From positions 2,374,865 to 2,438,864 of the forward strand of contig OY718806.1 of assembly GCA_963070105.1 (NCBI GenBank): DNA of 64,000 nucleotides, in the 5' to 3' direction. The stretch's first letter is position 1; every line of letters starts with the position of its first letter. Made by a program: the position numbers and the translations under genes. Shown here piece after piece: positions 34,601 through 48,632 of the stretch. The DNA is from Litomosoides sigmodontis. Taxonomy: Eukaryota; Nematoda; Chromadorea; Rhabditida; Onchocercidae. The notes beneath the pieces were generated by a model. That model was not told the DNA's origin and did no database searches. It saw only the letters and a program-made list of their open reading frames with translations.

Positions 34601-35127
34601 TACGAGCTCAGAAAGCTCGAATCAGTAAGCTGAAGCAATCACTAGCAGAAGTTGATCGTACTTCTTGTGACGTTCCATTTGAATCGCAAACAAAACTTGA
34701 CTTCCCTTCATTCACATATATAAAACGTCTTCTCCTACAATACCTTACAAGGTTTACCTTAAGTTATCACATGTATGATGCAATATTTAATTTGTCGAAT
34801 TAAATTTAAATATTAATGTAAATGTTTAATTCTAATAAATTCGCTTCACCAAATTATCATCAAATATGACCAAAGAAATGCTACGATAACATTCATCATT
34901 AATTTCATCAATTAATCAAGTATTTTAGAGTGAAAATTTTTGTCCATAAAAAACATATTGATCAGAAATTTTGGAATAAAAAAAAAAAAATGATTGCGAA
35001 TTGGTATTTCAGTTCAAATGAAGAACGAATGCAGCTATTACGCAATGTGTCAACTACGCTTCATCTGTCGGATGAAGAGCAGCGGCAAATATGGGCAAAT
35101 TTGAAAAATGATAAGCACATATCCTAG
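31637..35127 (+). CDS. Golgin with C-terminal GRIP domain (trans-Golgi coiled-coil tether)
   Basis: Nine exons: 31637-31834, 31955-32036, 32410-32521, 32594-32660, 32900-33084, 33620-33710, 34060-34191, 34546-34751 and 35013-35127. All phases agree, giving about 395 aa. Residues 1-150 are low-complexity and rich in Ser, Thr and Asp. Residues 155-340 are coiled coil with heptad-like charged runs (KDRQLRIVQNGLSEKDLEIE, EFEKREWSIERERLSMDLDD). The last about 50 residues form a GRIP domain: FTYIKRLLLQYL, joined across the last intron to SSNEERMQLLRNV and HLSDEEQRQIW. The Tyr in TYIKRLLL matches the GRIP tyrosine known to contact Arl1-GTP. The expected role is Arl1-dependent recruitment to trans-Golgi membranes for vesicle capture. 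It is shorter than most golgins, and which GRIP golgin it corresponds to was not settled. An AATAAA at 35298 is a plausible poly(A) signal. Confidence 0.85.
34238..34385. repeat. Two-copy tandem duplication, 72-bp period
   Basis: The block TTACTAACAAATTAAGCGG plus the following GGAAAGAAATGAGGCAAAG-containing stretch starts at 34251 and again at 34323, nearly identical, each preceded by TTTG-repeat DNA. It lies in the golgin intron between 34191 and 34546. Confidence 0.9.
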
Positions 35128-36782
35128 TGCTCTTTACCGTTATCAATGAATAAGCGATAATTATTCATATCGGCAAGTGATAGAATGCTTTTATGTTTGA
35201 ACAAGTTCTTTCACTATCAGCGAGTGAAATCTTTCCCTCTTCTTTCACATCTTTCTTTTTTGCTTATCTTTTTTCATTGCTTTAACAAAATTTTCAAAAT
35301 AAACATATTTTCAATGAAAAAAAGAAACTCACAAATTACACAAAAATTTTTGAAATGATTTGATTAATTATAAAAGTAGTAAGCATTGATAATTTCAAGG
35401 AATAAAAGTTTTCGTTTTCTAATAAAAGTGACATTTGCATAATTTAGTCGTAGGAGTTATTTCTTTTGTAGCAGAAATAACAGTTCCGCACTAGCACTTC
35501 GATAAGACAAATAAATTAATTACAAAGAATGAATTTAGCAGGTTGAACCAACATTAGTACGATGTATTAAAAAAAATAAGCTTATGGAAATTGCTCCTTC
35601 AATTCTCTTTGAAAAGGTTAATAGCGTTAAAGATAGATTAAACTAAAATTAAATTCCTCCAAACAAATTTTAATCCTCCTTTTCTCTACTAATTGAAAAT
35701 AAAAATAAAATAAAAATATTAGGAGATTGTTACAATTTCATTTTTTGTTCCTAGAAAATCAAATAAAAATAAGTTTGAAAATGATCGTTAAGCCTTCACA
35801 GGAACGTATTAGCAAAAAGCATGCCATCCATATTTTTCTAATTCAAACAGGTTAGGTTTATTTCAGCTTTTCATCTCTTTCATCCTCAATTTTAGTTTAG
35901 AGTCCATAACTTTTACCGTCTAAACAGTAATTCATTCAATTACAATTCAGATATGATTTATGAGAAAGGAAGCCCATTGCAGTGTGACATATTTTCATGA
36001 ATTTTTATAACGTCGGTGGGATATTTGAAGTTAAAAGATAGCAGTGCTATTCGTTGCTATAATTTGCGCTATGAAAATTTAAAATTGTTACTTGATAGCT
36101 TACAAAAAATTTTGCACATGTAATATTTCGTGCATGAAAATTTAAATAAATGTTTCATTTTCAAGAGTAAAAAGAAAAAACCCCCATGTAAAACAAATAC
36201 TGAAAACTTTCAATATTAGATAAAACCCCCACTTAATTCTCGATTCTTCCTTTTAATGAGTATTGATAAAACTACATAGGAAATCAAATACTACACATTT
36301 TCAATTTTGTTTATTCCCAAAAAAGCGTGCTAGTATCGTCCTTTCAAGAAATTAAAATAGTTGCAATTTGGCAGATCACAAAGGATAACAAAGTTTATTT
36401 ATAGGTTCAAACAATCTTTTGATATTCAAGTTCAATTCGAAGCTGATAACTCTATTTACATTTTAGGATAACAAGTAAATCAACATTCCACACCGAGATT
36501 AATGAAATAACTATTAAGTGAAAATGTGAAATTTACATTTTAAATTCGCTTTCAATTTTTTTCCCGGAAAACACATTTCACGAATGCAAAATACAAATGT
36601 GGAAAATATAACAGTTAAGATTAGAAAAATATAGATCGCATTCAATACAATTGCACAAACTTTCGTACTGCTTCATTTACCCATTTCTAGAAAATTAATT
36701 TGCAATACCCTCAGTGATTTCAAATTTTTGCATAAAGTTAGTAGCTTTCAAAAGACACAGTAAGCTATACCAATTTTTGGTA
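35128..36782. other. Region between two convergent genes
   Basis: Holds the 3' flanks of the golgin (plus) and of the small membrane protein gene (minus). AT-rich. AATAAA words at 35298 and 35401 on the plus strand are candidate poly(A) signals. No exon is supported. Confidence 0.6.
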
Positions 36783-37765
36783 CTATACAAATGATATGAT
36801 AACAATGGTAAACATAAAAGTGACAAATACAATATAAATCGTCCAGTAGTTCCACAAATTCCATGTTGCAAAGCAAAACCTATAAAATCACATTTTTGTT
36901 CAAAGTTGAGTTGATATAGGATAAACCACGTGAACTAAAACAGTGCACATGAAAGAGCCAATCAAAGTAAGACTTCTTTCGCATTAAAATTGCAAAAGTT
37001 AGCAAAGGATGCTTAAATCTTCCTTCTGTATCATTTTAAATGTAAAAACGTCCTATTAACTATAAAAGTTTTTAAAGCTCAGAATTTCGGAAACTTACGC
37101 TATGCATGAAAACATGAATAGAGTATTCGCCAGAAAAAATAATTTCGGATAAATTCTAGGCCACTCATCTGCTGAATTTTTATCAATTCTTGAACACAGA
37201 TATATGCCAATCAAGAAAAAGCTTAGTTGACAAAGTACTGAGCAAAATAAGAAAGGCCTGGAACAAACGGCATAAGAGATAAACGAAATGTACATAGATG
37301 GAGCGGCAAATTAAATTTTAGAAATTGATGGTTAATTTAATTATGTCGTGAGAAATTGTCCCACAATCAAGAATGAATATTTTCATCCTGAAAAATGAGA
37401 TACGTGCGTGAGACATTGCAACTCACCGACGAACTCGTGAATCAGTAAATAGTGGTACTGGAAGCTCAAAATACCATACAGTTAGAATGAAAGTACAACA
37501 CCACAGAACATCATCTACCTGTAACTGTAGAAATATGAGCATTAAGCAATCCAATAAACTATTTTTTACAGCTATATGAAAGGAAATCAAATAATGTCAC
37601 CTGCAAATTACGTCGTTGCTTGATCTGATAACGGTTTATCTTAGTATTTAATGATAGAAATCCAGAATCCGTTGATTCTGTTGTGTGATTTGTACCCAAT
37701 CGTTGTCTTTTGGGAAATGTTCGAGACTTATCAAAACATCTCACTTGATCATTTCCCAATTCCAT
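36783..37765 (-). CDS. Small four-pass membrane protein, possibly TMEM107-like
   Basis: Four exons: 37765-37601, 37518-37427, 37257-37099 and 36879-36783. All phases fit, giving about 170 aa from the Met at MELGNDQVRC; an upstream in-frame Met would add nine residues. The first about 55 residues are hydrophilic and rich in Lys and Arg. Four hydrophobic segments follow: WCCTFILTVWYFELPV, FLFCSVLCQLSFFLIGIYL, FFLANTLFMFSCIAFCFA and IYIVFVTFMFTIVIISFV. The protein ends three residues after the last. The last two segments, joined by a WNLWNYW loop, resemble TMEM107, the transition-zone (MKS module) ciliary protein, in spacing and aromatic residues. The similarity is weak and judged by eye. A novel nematode four-pass protein is equally possible. 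The coding nature is well supported by phase and splice sites. Confidence 0.6.
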
Positions 37766-39495
37766 ACAGTAATTGTAGTAGCATATATTCATGAAAGAAA
37801 AAAAAGCATTAACCAAACATCATCAAATTTTGCCAAAAAAAAAATGAAAATTTTCAAAATAACTTCATGCATGTATGCAATCAATATATTTCACATCAAT
37901 AATAAACTAGGATTTTTAACTGTATACTGCTAATCTATTCACAATGAAAATTTCAAATTTAATTATAGCATGAATGTCTACTTTTAAATGAGTACGACGA
38001 GCAAAAGTGAACACAAATTTTACATTTAGCTTAAACGTCCTAAAACGATGGATGTCATGTCACATCATTAATTAACATAGAATAGCAATCGATAGCAATT
38101 GTTTATCACAATATTCCACTATGATAATATAAACTGTTCACTTCGTATGCCAACTGCGCTTGCGCTATATGTATGTAGTACAACACAACACAACCCAATG
38201 ATAATCACTACGCTACATCTGTCTCCCATCAAGGCATACAACACAAATCTTTTTCCCATACTTTTCCTCTCTCTCTGTCTCTCTCTCATACACACACACA
38301 CACACATTTCGCTTTTCATTGTATGTAAATATTCAAATTTCGATTATCCTGTACTAGGCAAGGCATCAATCCTTCTCACAAATCTTGCTAAGCTACACTT
38401 TCTGCATGACCATCTAGGTGGTATCATGTACGGCTTCTCTTCCAATCGAAGCCAACAACATTTGGATTTCACCCTCTGATTTAATTCGTATTCGAATGAA
38501 CCTTCAAGCAACACTAAAAACTTTTTAAACAAACACTTTTCATCACGCATTGCTTGACTATAATTTCCGACGTCTTTTTGCGGAGAAAATCACAACAAAA
38601 CTAGATTCGGTGAACCAACGTCTTATTTGCAAGCTGTCAGAGAGGACTTCATCCCGAAATTACATAATAGTGGTAGGCATATTTGGTAAAACACAATGGA
38701 AAAAAGTAAAAACAAAGAAATGAAACAACTGGCATAAGTTCGACAATCGAAAGCGTAAAAAGTTCAATCGCGAAAGCAATAATAACAATTAAAATAAGGA
38801 AAGAAAAGAGAAATTTCAGACGAATTTCTCAAGTACAGAATGAAGAAAAACCAAAGTCTATAAGTGAGCACATTTACTTCCATAGCGAATAGTAAAACAG
38901 TAAGGAATGGACAAGTCCTGTGAATTCGCAACTTAATAGAAGAAGGAAAAACAAACAAACAAACTCACGCATTGATGTAACTAACATGTAGCAAAATTTA
39001 CTGCATTTTAATGGTAGAATAAAAAATTCACCTATGATTTACACAGCAATTCCTATCACACACAACAATTCATACTATTCATTCCTATTTAACTATGACA
39101 ACAAGTCTCTCAACGTCAGGATTGGAAAGTATGGAGGATTAACAATTGGAGAGAGTTCAAAAAATGTCAGATGATGAATTGAGCGAATGATCATTTTTTG
39201 CTCGTTGTGTTATTTTACGCATCCCATCCTGAACAACCATATATCTACTGCACCATATGTACATGACAAATATTGTAAAAAGGGAACCTAGGAAATCAAT
39301 GCATCGGAAATAAGTGAGATCGAAAGAAGAAAACAAGGTTCATCAGTGTTCTCGAAATCATAATTCATAAAAATTACTCAAAACACGCTAACAGATCATT
39401 TTGTATGAATAGCTAACTACATTGTTCACATAACACGCCGTTTCAGTAAATGAAGAGAACACTGAGAAACGACCCGAGGCAATTATATTAAGTTG
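37766..39495. other. Intergenic, between two minus-strand genes
   Basis: Upstream flank of the small membrane protein gene and 3' flank of the Robo gene. A CT/CA-rich stretch is at 38269-38306 (TCTCTCTG, then CACACA). Open frames across it (for example 38099-38479) show no domain and no splice context. Confidence 0.6.
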
Positions 39496-42400
39496 CTAGA
39501 CCAGATCTTTTTTACAATTTCGAGGAATCGATTTCAGCCGACTGGAAGAACGTACTGCTGATAATCCATCGTCTGAAACAAATATGAACAGTGGCAAAAT
39601 GAGAGAAACGTGATGCAATAAATTTTTTTCTCTACGGAAATAATGTTGTTAGTGCTTGAAATTCTCTCCCTCCCGGACAACCTACATATGTGATTGCTTA
39701 TGCCATTGTGGTAATCAATAAAAGTATGGAACACCGATGTAGTTATGGGTTCGGAACTATTTGCAGCTTTGGATAGATGAAAAAAAAAAAAGAGAGACTA
39801 GTGTCTTTGTATCAAAAACAAAAAAAAAAAGTGGAGAAAAAACAATTACATGAACTTTGAGTAAGCGTCGACGCACTGACACCCATGCAGGGCTGCGAGG
39901 GTCGATGAACGGCATATTCTGGACTTTGGGAACGATCAACACAACCATCTTCGTCTGAATTTTCATCAACTTCTGAAGACGAGCAAAATGCTGATCGACT
40001 ATTATCGTTCATCAATGAAGACCTTTGGCTATCATCATCTTCTTGACCTCCACCGCAGCTGCCCACTGCTCCACTTCGATGATCTTAAATTCATTTTGCT
40101 CTATTTCTTTCATTCTCGCGAAAAAAAAAAAAACATCCATTCAAATTTCTTCACAAATGAATGAAAAAACCCGAATATGTAAGCAATTACACAAGGATGC
40201 AAATATAAATGTAAGAACCTGCAAATGCATCAAATGTAAGATGAAATTAAACTAGGAAATAAGCATTACTTATTCTATTCCGACTGCTTGGCCTAGTATT
40301 TGCTAGACTGGATTTCTCGTGTACGTGCCTTGCATCATTCTCGAATAAAAGTGCATCTGAGACAGCATCGTAGTGCTCGCTAACATCCATAAGATGACTA
40401 GCAGGTGAACCCACCGTCTCTTTTGAGTGCTCCAAGAAAAAAATATAACAGTTAGTATTACAATGAAAGCACAGCAAATTTGTGCTAATAAAGCAGAAAT
40501 TTTATGTTCATTCGGTACGAGAGCATTTGAAAATACACGTACTGTAGTATCACTTTGAATATCGGATGGAGGAGCATTTGGCGGCGGAGGAGGTATCATA
40601 TCTAGCAAAGCCTGCTTGGGTGGGCTTCTCTCTCCGTTCAGCGTACCTCCTTTATTTCGTCCATTCGAACTTCCTGCAATTATTACTTCATCATTAACTT
40701 CCAAGCACTTATTTTTCTCTCGCAACAATCTATCTGCAAATATAGGACAGTAACTAAAGGATGCATAAATTCATTTTACTGTTACAGAAATACGCACCTC
40801 CAGTACCATCAGAAGACTGCACGTAAGACACGTCGGTATGCGGAGGACTTCCTGAATGATGATAGCCAACAGCGCGTATTTTGCTGTCAACAAGAGGAGA
40901 ACGTCGTTCGCTTAGTGCGTTATGACGTTTTCCACTCTCTTTAAAGCGTAGTGGAGGAGCAGAAGGAACCGGATTGGAGGGAGGCATCGGAGCTCGAAGC
41001 ATGTGATCCTTCAACCATCTCTGCCTGTTGCCCATCACCAGAGTAGTCGTTGCATACGGCGAAGGGTCATCCTACAACAAATCGTTAAGGTTTTGCACAT
41101 GGATTCACATCGTTTCACCATGAGTTGGTGTGACTAACTGATTACTGAACGCAACTCTTCAAATTACTTCAAATTATCCTTTGTTTACTGGTCAGCTAGG
41201 CACAGCTAATCATGCTAAATGATCTGCAACAATTCAAAATCTCATAACAGCTCAATATTACCGTCCTTTAAAAAGGGTGCACGAAACACAATGTAAAAAA
41301 AGGACGGTTACAACTAACCATAACTTGATGTCCACCACAGAATGTCGATAAATTGGATGCGCCACCAGCAGTAAGTGCAGCATAGTGGTAATGGTTGGGT
41401 GATTGAGCTCGATCCACCGTTCCCAGCATGTGCGCCGATGTATCGCGGTGTAACATCTGACCATCCATATAAAAGTCGGTTTGATGCGGAGTTTGCGTGT
41501 AAATAGGCGGCCCGTTGCAGTGTGCACCATTTATGGAACTATTTAAAAGGGAACGTTGTGCCGAACTAAAATTTGGATGGTCCATCCATAAGGCATCTCG
41601 TGCTGTCAGATGAACACTGCCATCATTAATTTTAATAAACGGCATACCTAATCGAGCTGAAAATCAAAAATGCTTTTATCAAACACCTTGCATTCTAAAA
41701 GCTTTAAACTATGCAATTATATTTTATGATTAAGCTAATGCTACAATCAGTAATCTAGATTGTTCCTCTCGACTAGACAGCAAATCTGATCGTGAAAAAA
41801 AAATTGTTAAGCCTGGTAGAAGAAAGATTGCAAGTGAAGCTGATGTGAATTTTAATCAGTTCAAATATCTGTTAAATGAATGCGAATAAATTATCTGAAG
41901 CTACAAATACTTCTCTCATTTACTTACAAAGAACAGAGAGAGAGAGAGAGAGAGAAGCGAATTTTCTCCTTGGAGAAACAATAGGAACAAACCAGCAGCT
42001 TTGCCCTTTGATTTTCGCCATCGCCACCATATAAAGGTGATGATCGCGATGAATGTAATCCATATCAGTACGCCCGCTGTAGCAATAAACCAAGGTCTTT
42101 TGATAAGATGTAGCAAGCGGTCACCAGACGAAATTCCACTCATCAACTGAATGTGTTCCCGCAGTGTAGCTTCGTCTGAACAATAACTAACCGTGTGTAA
42201 AAGGAAAAAAAAAAACAACATATCTTAATTCAAAATTGAAATTATCGCCTTTTTTCAAGATCAAATAGCTTACTCATAGTGACAGCTTCAAGTCCATGGT
42301 ACACTCCAATGCCTGCGTTACTTCGTGCTGCAACTTTAACCCCATAGGTCATCTCAGGTATCAGGTGAAATAACGTAACGCTTGCTGCACGTTCATTCGT

Positions 42401-45400
42401 TGTAATGTTTCGATTGTACTTAGCACCGCTACCGAGCACGATAATCTGGAAGTAAAATGATGGGTTATGTGAATAGAAAATTACCCGATAATAAAGAACT
42501 GAAAATCTACAACTAACCTGAAAACCCTTTAGGATCCCATTTATTCCATCGGCAGGTGGTGGACGCCACGAAATTCTTAACGTCGTTAAATTCATCATTC
42601 GAACACGTACATCTGTTGGAGGTGAAGTAGGTGCTACAATTATTGTTATAATTATGATATCACTCATTAACAATAGTTTCCGATTTCAGCATTATCAGAT
42701 GGAGCAACTGATAATTTCCATAAAAAAGTAATGCAAAAATAGCGTTTTAAATTGCATTTGAATTAACAATTAATAAAATGTTACTTCACGCCTACTTCAT
42801 AGCATCAAAACTCATTGTGAAATGAACGATTACATGCAACTTTTGGCAATGATATGGGTTCCTTTAATCCAAAAAAAAACCACTTGTTACATCAATTAAA
42901 CAAAACTGATATTTGAAGTAACATGTTGAAATCGCTCTAGCCTATACTTTAAGTTCATTTCTTATCAACTAATAATACTCATTCTACAGTAAAATACTTT
43001 AAAATTCGATCAGCAAGGAAAACATTACTGCTCTTCTCACATTTCTTACAACAAACAACAAAGTAGTGAAGTAAAACTTACAAGCTTCACTAGTAGCTCC
43101 ATTCAATGAATTACTCGGCATACCCTGAACACTTTTGTGATATGGAATCACAAAAAATTCATAATTTTTAAAAGGACGTAAGCCATTCACAATATAGGTG
43201 TCAGTGTTTGATTTAGAGATATTCACCCAGTGGCTATCGGTGCCACTAACTCCAGCCTGTTTCTGACCGGATGCTGTTGGTACTGTTCTCCACTTGATAT
43301 AATAACCCTCCACTAATGGTTCATTCCTTCGACGCTACAATTTCGTATATTAATGAAGAACGCATACTCCTTTCTTTTAAGTGATAGGAACAGCGAACAT
43401 TTTTTCCCCGTCCAATTATCTATCGTCTAACACTGATAACAAAGGATAACAACAATATTTCCACCAAACATTCAAAAATCTCCTCAATGCTCACCCATCC
43501 ACTAAGTGATGTTTGTTTTAATCCACCCACTCATTGGCCAGGCAGGCTTCGCAAATAATTTCAGGCCAATCATACCATTGAGAGAGAGAGAGGGGGAGAT
43601 GGCTTAATGTTACCTTCCAACTTAATTTCACAGCCGTAGCATTGACTGTTGTTGCTTCTTCTAATTTGATCAGCTGTTCTGAGGCAATCCGTTCTCTAGC
43701 AGTGTCTAAATCCATATCCGCACTTGTCATTTCATTTTCATCTAAAAGCTTTATCATGTCATGTCTCATCACATTTCATTCAGTAAGTAAATCGTCCTGT
43801 GTACAAGATTTCTGTCAAGCATACTCATGTTCGCAAAAATCAAACAATTTCCATCCAATAATCATAAAATCACAAAATCTTCAACAAAAAAAACAATGAA
43901 AATTTATACAGTTAAAACTAATATCTTTAAGAAGAAAAAAAAAATTTTTTTTTCTTATTCTCAACAAGCACTTACTTTGCCCTTTCGATGGCTTAGTTTT
44001 AATAACATCGCTCATTGACGACGGTGGACCAATGCCTTCAGAATTTTCTGCACGAACAATGAAAACGTACGAATGTGAAGGTTTCAAATTCCTTAGATGA
44101 TATCTTGTACCAGAAATGTAATCAGGTACATTAAACCAGGTCTGAAAATTTTTAGACTATAATCAGAAAATTGTATAAAAAGTGAGGTTAAACGGTAGTA
44201 ATCAACGGTAAAACTTTTAATTTACTACGTCATAACTATCTTTTCACTATCAAAAAACGGAAAGTACGACTCACTTGGCCCATTTCGGGACTGAAATACT
44301 GCAAAAGATAGCCGTTAATCAACGCAATGCCACTTCTTTCCGGAACGGCCCATTCCAGATCAACGCCATCCTCAGTAACATTTTGCAGCAATGGTTTACC
44401 TGGCGCAGATGGGAAAGCGGACAAATTCGGCATACGAGTAAATGTAACCGATGGATTGGTGTGTTCTGCAACTATACAGAATAAGACTGATATGATATGT
44501 GTAAACAAAAATTTAAGAAGCAATCAAGCAATAGGGAAGTAATTTAGATGGCATTTTGCCTTCATAATTTTTCATGTAAATCTGAAATTTTTTTCAATTT
44601 CAATTGCACATAGGACTTTAACAAAAGAAAATTTTTTGAAAAGATTACAACCTTCAACGACTAGAGATGCCGTCCACGTGGACTCACCATCCTGATTACG
44701 CGCTCGACATGTATAAACACCGGTATCACTTTTCCTGTAAAATTTGTGTATTTCAAACTTTGTTCATAGCTTGAAAAATTTGTCAATACAATTATAAAAT
44801 CCTTTTCATCATCACAAAGATAAAACAAGTCCGCCACAAACTTACTAGTCTAAAAAAAAAAAAATGAAAAGCAAATATATTCGCAAGTGAACGGATTTAA
44901 TTTAAACTCCCTACTTCAATTCATCAATTTGCAGTGATCCGGATGAAAGTTGCTTGAAACGTGTTTCGAAGTTTGCATCTTCTAGGTCAATTTGTTCACC
45001 ATTTTTTAACCAGCTAATTTGAGGCATACTACGTCCGCTTGCTGTACAAGGTAACATTGCTGACGCGCCGACCATTAACGTTTGATTGGAGTGTCCATGT
45101 TCGATAATTGGTGGTGGATATGAAGGAAGTGCTGAAAGAGAAATTACTCTAAACCGCACAGTATTCAACTGTAAATAGTCTAAACAACTAATTTTCACCT
45201 TTCTTCTTCTAAATTTGCTTTTTCGCAAAACAAATCTTTTAATTTTTTTTAAAAAAAAATACAATCTTTCAAATTTTAGTGAAATATTCCATTTCACTAA
45301 ATTGAATAATAAATTAAAATTTATTATAATGTCTATTGAAATGGAAATTATAGAGTATGCTCGAAAAGCACATAAACTAGTGCTTTTCCAAATATTAAAT

Positions 45401-48400
45401 TAAAAAAAAAAGAAAGAAAATTCATGGATCCATTGACCTTTACTTACTTAGCTAAATATCGCTTTTCATGTTGCTAAAAAAAGTTTCTCAGAAATTTGTT
45501 AGAATTAGAGATCATTCAGTCATACTCGGAATATTTACAGTGCATCGTACAGTTATCAACATATTATAGTGAATATAAAAAAAAAGCTAAAATATATTAA
45601 GGAGGTCACGAAAAATGACCTCGTAAATCACCACTACTTCAAGCATCTCTCTTTCCTGCTACTCTGCGCAGTTCACAGATGTTTGATTTACAACTCAACG
45701 ATGTATGTCCGTTACAGTAAAAGAAAAGAGTAAATATTAAAGAATAAAAAAAGAAGAAAAAAAAAAGGAATAAATTTCACAACATTTGATTTGTAAATAA
45801 TATATTCACTCAATCGTTTTGCATTACCAAAATGAAAATCTACACAATACCATACTGTCATTTGAAAGAATCCACACACAATATACAATACCATACCGTT
45901 GTCATTTTTTTTCCCACATCTCTCTCTCTCTCACTCTCACTCTCATTCTTCCTTTTAGCCGAAATTACATTTTCATTCTCCACTTCTTCTCTCAAATAAT
46001 TCTCAAGTGTTTTGAATGAGAGAAAATGAAATTAGAGTAAGTAAAATAAAATTACTTCCGTTGATACAATATGGCGATCCGTACAGGCACGATAACGAAA
46101 GTGTTGTCGTTAAACTTAACACCGTTCCAAATACCATAACGTTGTCATATGAAATGAAGTGGAGCGGAAAAACAAACAAAAGAGTTTTTTAGCGGTCCAA
46201 AAAAAACAAATCGCTTTTTTTTTCTTCTTGCAAGAATTAACCGATGTAAGAATGATATTTGTAGCAGTAATTGCAACAGCTGTAGCACAACGTATCGACG
46301 ACCATGACCATTTGTGTCAGCATTTTTCCTTCCTCTTTTTTTTCACTTCATTTTTAAACGCTTTAGCACCACAGCATCATGATGATATGATGAGGTCTTC
46401 TCAGCTTCACAGACACTGTGCATGTCACATGCATCAATCATCCCCTAAGAATTTGCAAAATGATTAGAATTTTAGGATAGCGTTAGTGATCAATGACGTA
46501 TTTGTAAAATGTATAATGATAATGAACGAGAGCCAATGGAACTATTATGTAATTACGATGAAATTTAAAGTTAGAATAAAAAATGCAAAATAAAATAAAT
46601 TGTCATATCATCAATGAATAGTAAGTGCTTACTGATATTACAATCAAAGCACAGAAAAAAAAATGAAGAAAAAGAAATAATTTGAAATAAATGTACTGAA
46701 TTTTGCAAAGAACGATTTGCGAAATTTTTAATTATTACCAAAAATGAGAGAAATTTTTAAAGCACATTTTTGCTACTAACTACTACTAATGCTTCACTGA
46801 TAACACACACAATAAAGTTGTAATAAAAGAATTTTATTAATAAAAGAATAATAAAAGAATTTTTCACAATTTTGCTGACAAAAGATAAATTAAATTTTTA
46901 TTTAATAAATATTTTATCGTTTGATAAATTTATCGTAATTACGAATGCAAAAATGAAAAACAAAAATTTCCTAATATAGTATTTTTTTTTTGAAACTTTT
47001 AATGATGAATGTTGTTGAACTATAATATCTAATTAGCAATAAATGAAAGAACGAAAGAGAGAGAGGGAGAGAATTAGAAACATATGCTACGTATGCACAC
47101 AACATATATCAATGATAATAGGATGACCAAAGATTGACATAAAGTAATATCACGTCGTCCATTACAGATGAACATCAAATGATATTTTCTCGTCTGCTAA
47201 CGACGAAACAACAGGTGTGAAAATTGAGGCAAACAAAGACTAATCTGTTAGATGGGACGAATGAATGAATTAAATTCACTTTACTTGCTATCACTCCTGT
47301 AACACTGTACAATTTCACTTATTCGCTATCTCTACAACACCTCGATAAATTCATTCTCATCTCATCATCACATCCATATTTCACTCCTCATGTCAAATTC
47401 TCGTGCAAAAATATTGAAAGGAAAGAAGAGGAAGAGAAGAATAGAAGTAAAATTTAGTAAAGCAAATTTTTACTTCAAAAAATAAAATTACAATTTGAGG
47501 AAAATAATCGTTACTTTTTCTCAAGTACTACTATCATTGCTAATGTAAACTTTTGTTTCAAAGTATTGCATTACAAATGAAGTGCACCTTACTAATTAAC
47601 ACTCACTCACTTTTTCTTCGTCCATCTATTCGTTCTTCCTCCTACTCTTTCTTTCGGGGGGGTTTTTTTCGTTCTTAATGATAAAAACTACTACAGCTAA
47701 ATCCAAAGATTGTAAACTTCACAAGCTTGCTGAGAAAAAAAACTTGCAATAAAGAAAAAGTGATTTTATTTTAAGCTATTAGCAGTGTGTGCAAAAAAAA
47801 AAGAGCAACGGATAGAAAAGTACGGAGCGGAGAGCTCTGTTAGAAAAGTGAATGAAATAAAGGAAAAAATCAAACATCTATATATATAATATATATATAT
47901 ATGAATTTGAAGAATAGTTTTGTTAAAATGTGGAATATTATCGAATTTAAACATGGAAAAAATGAGAGAAAGCGAAAGAAAGAGAGAGAGGAAGAGGGAG
48001 AGACAAGGGGAGGGAGAGAAAGAAGATAGGAAATGAATTGAACAACACCACCTACCTGAGAGAGGTAATATAATTTTGTTTGCAAAGGAGGAAAAAAGTT
48101 TTTTTTTCACATTCATCCGCCAACAATGATATAATTACAATAACCATTTCTATTTTACTCGTTCTTTTGCTTTTTTTCTCAAAAAAAAAAGAAAAAGGAA
48201 CATTTCTTCTAATAACGATCCAATACTCAAATCATTCACACTGCAATAATAATAACCTTCCATTGGGTGTAATAAACGTTAAAAGATTTCAATTAATCAC
48301 CAGGTATGGTACCCAAAATTGCTCATTTTACATATTTTCCAGGTGAAAATTAAAATTGCACGCTAACCGTACAGTGAAGCTATCATCTACCCATCTATCA

Positions 48401-48593
48401 CAGTTAACTGATCACAAAACGGGAAAAAAGTTGAAAAAGTGCAAAAAAAAGAAAATGAAAATTAATTGAACAAAAATATAATATAAACAATGCAATAAAT
48501 GCATAATGATGATGGCTGTAAAATTAAGTGCATTGAACGATTTATCATAAAACTAACAATTTAATTTTCAGGATATTCATGTAAAACTTCTCT

Positions 48594-48632
<39 letters not shown>

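Noticed and set aside
37340..37400. Possible extra exon in the four-pass protein gene (starts RMKIFILDCG)
   Set aside because: It runs into a stop without a usable donor, while the flanking exons join in phase without it.
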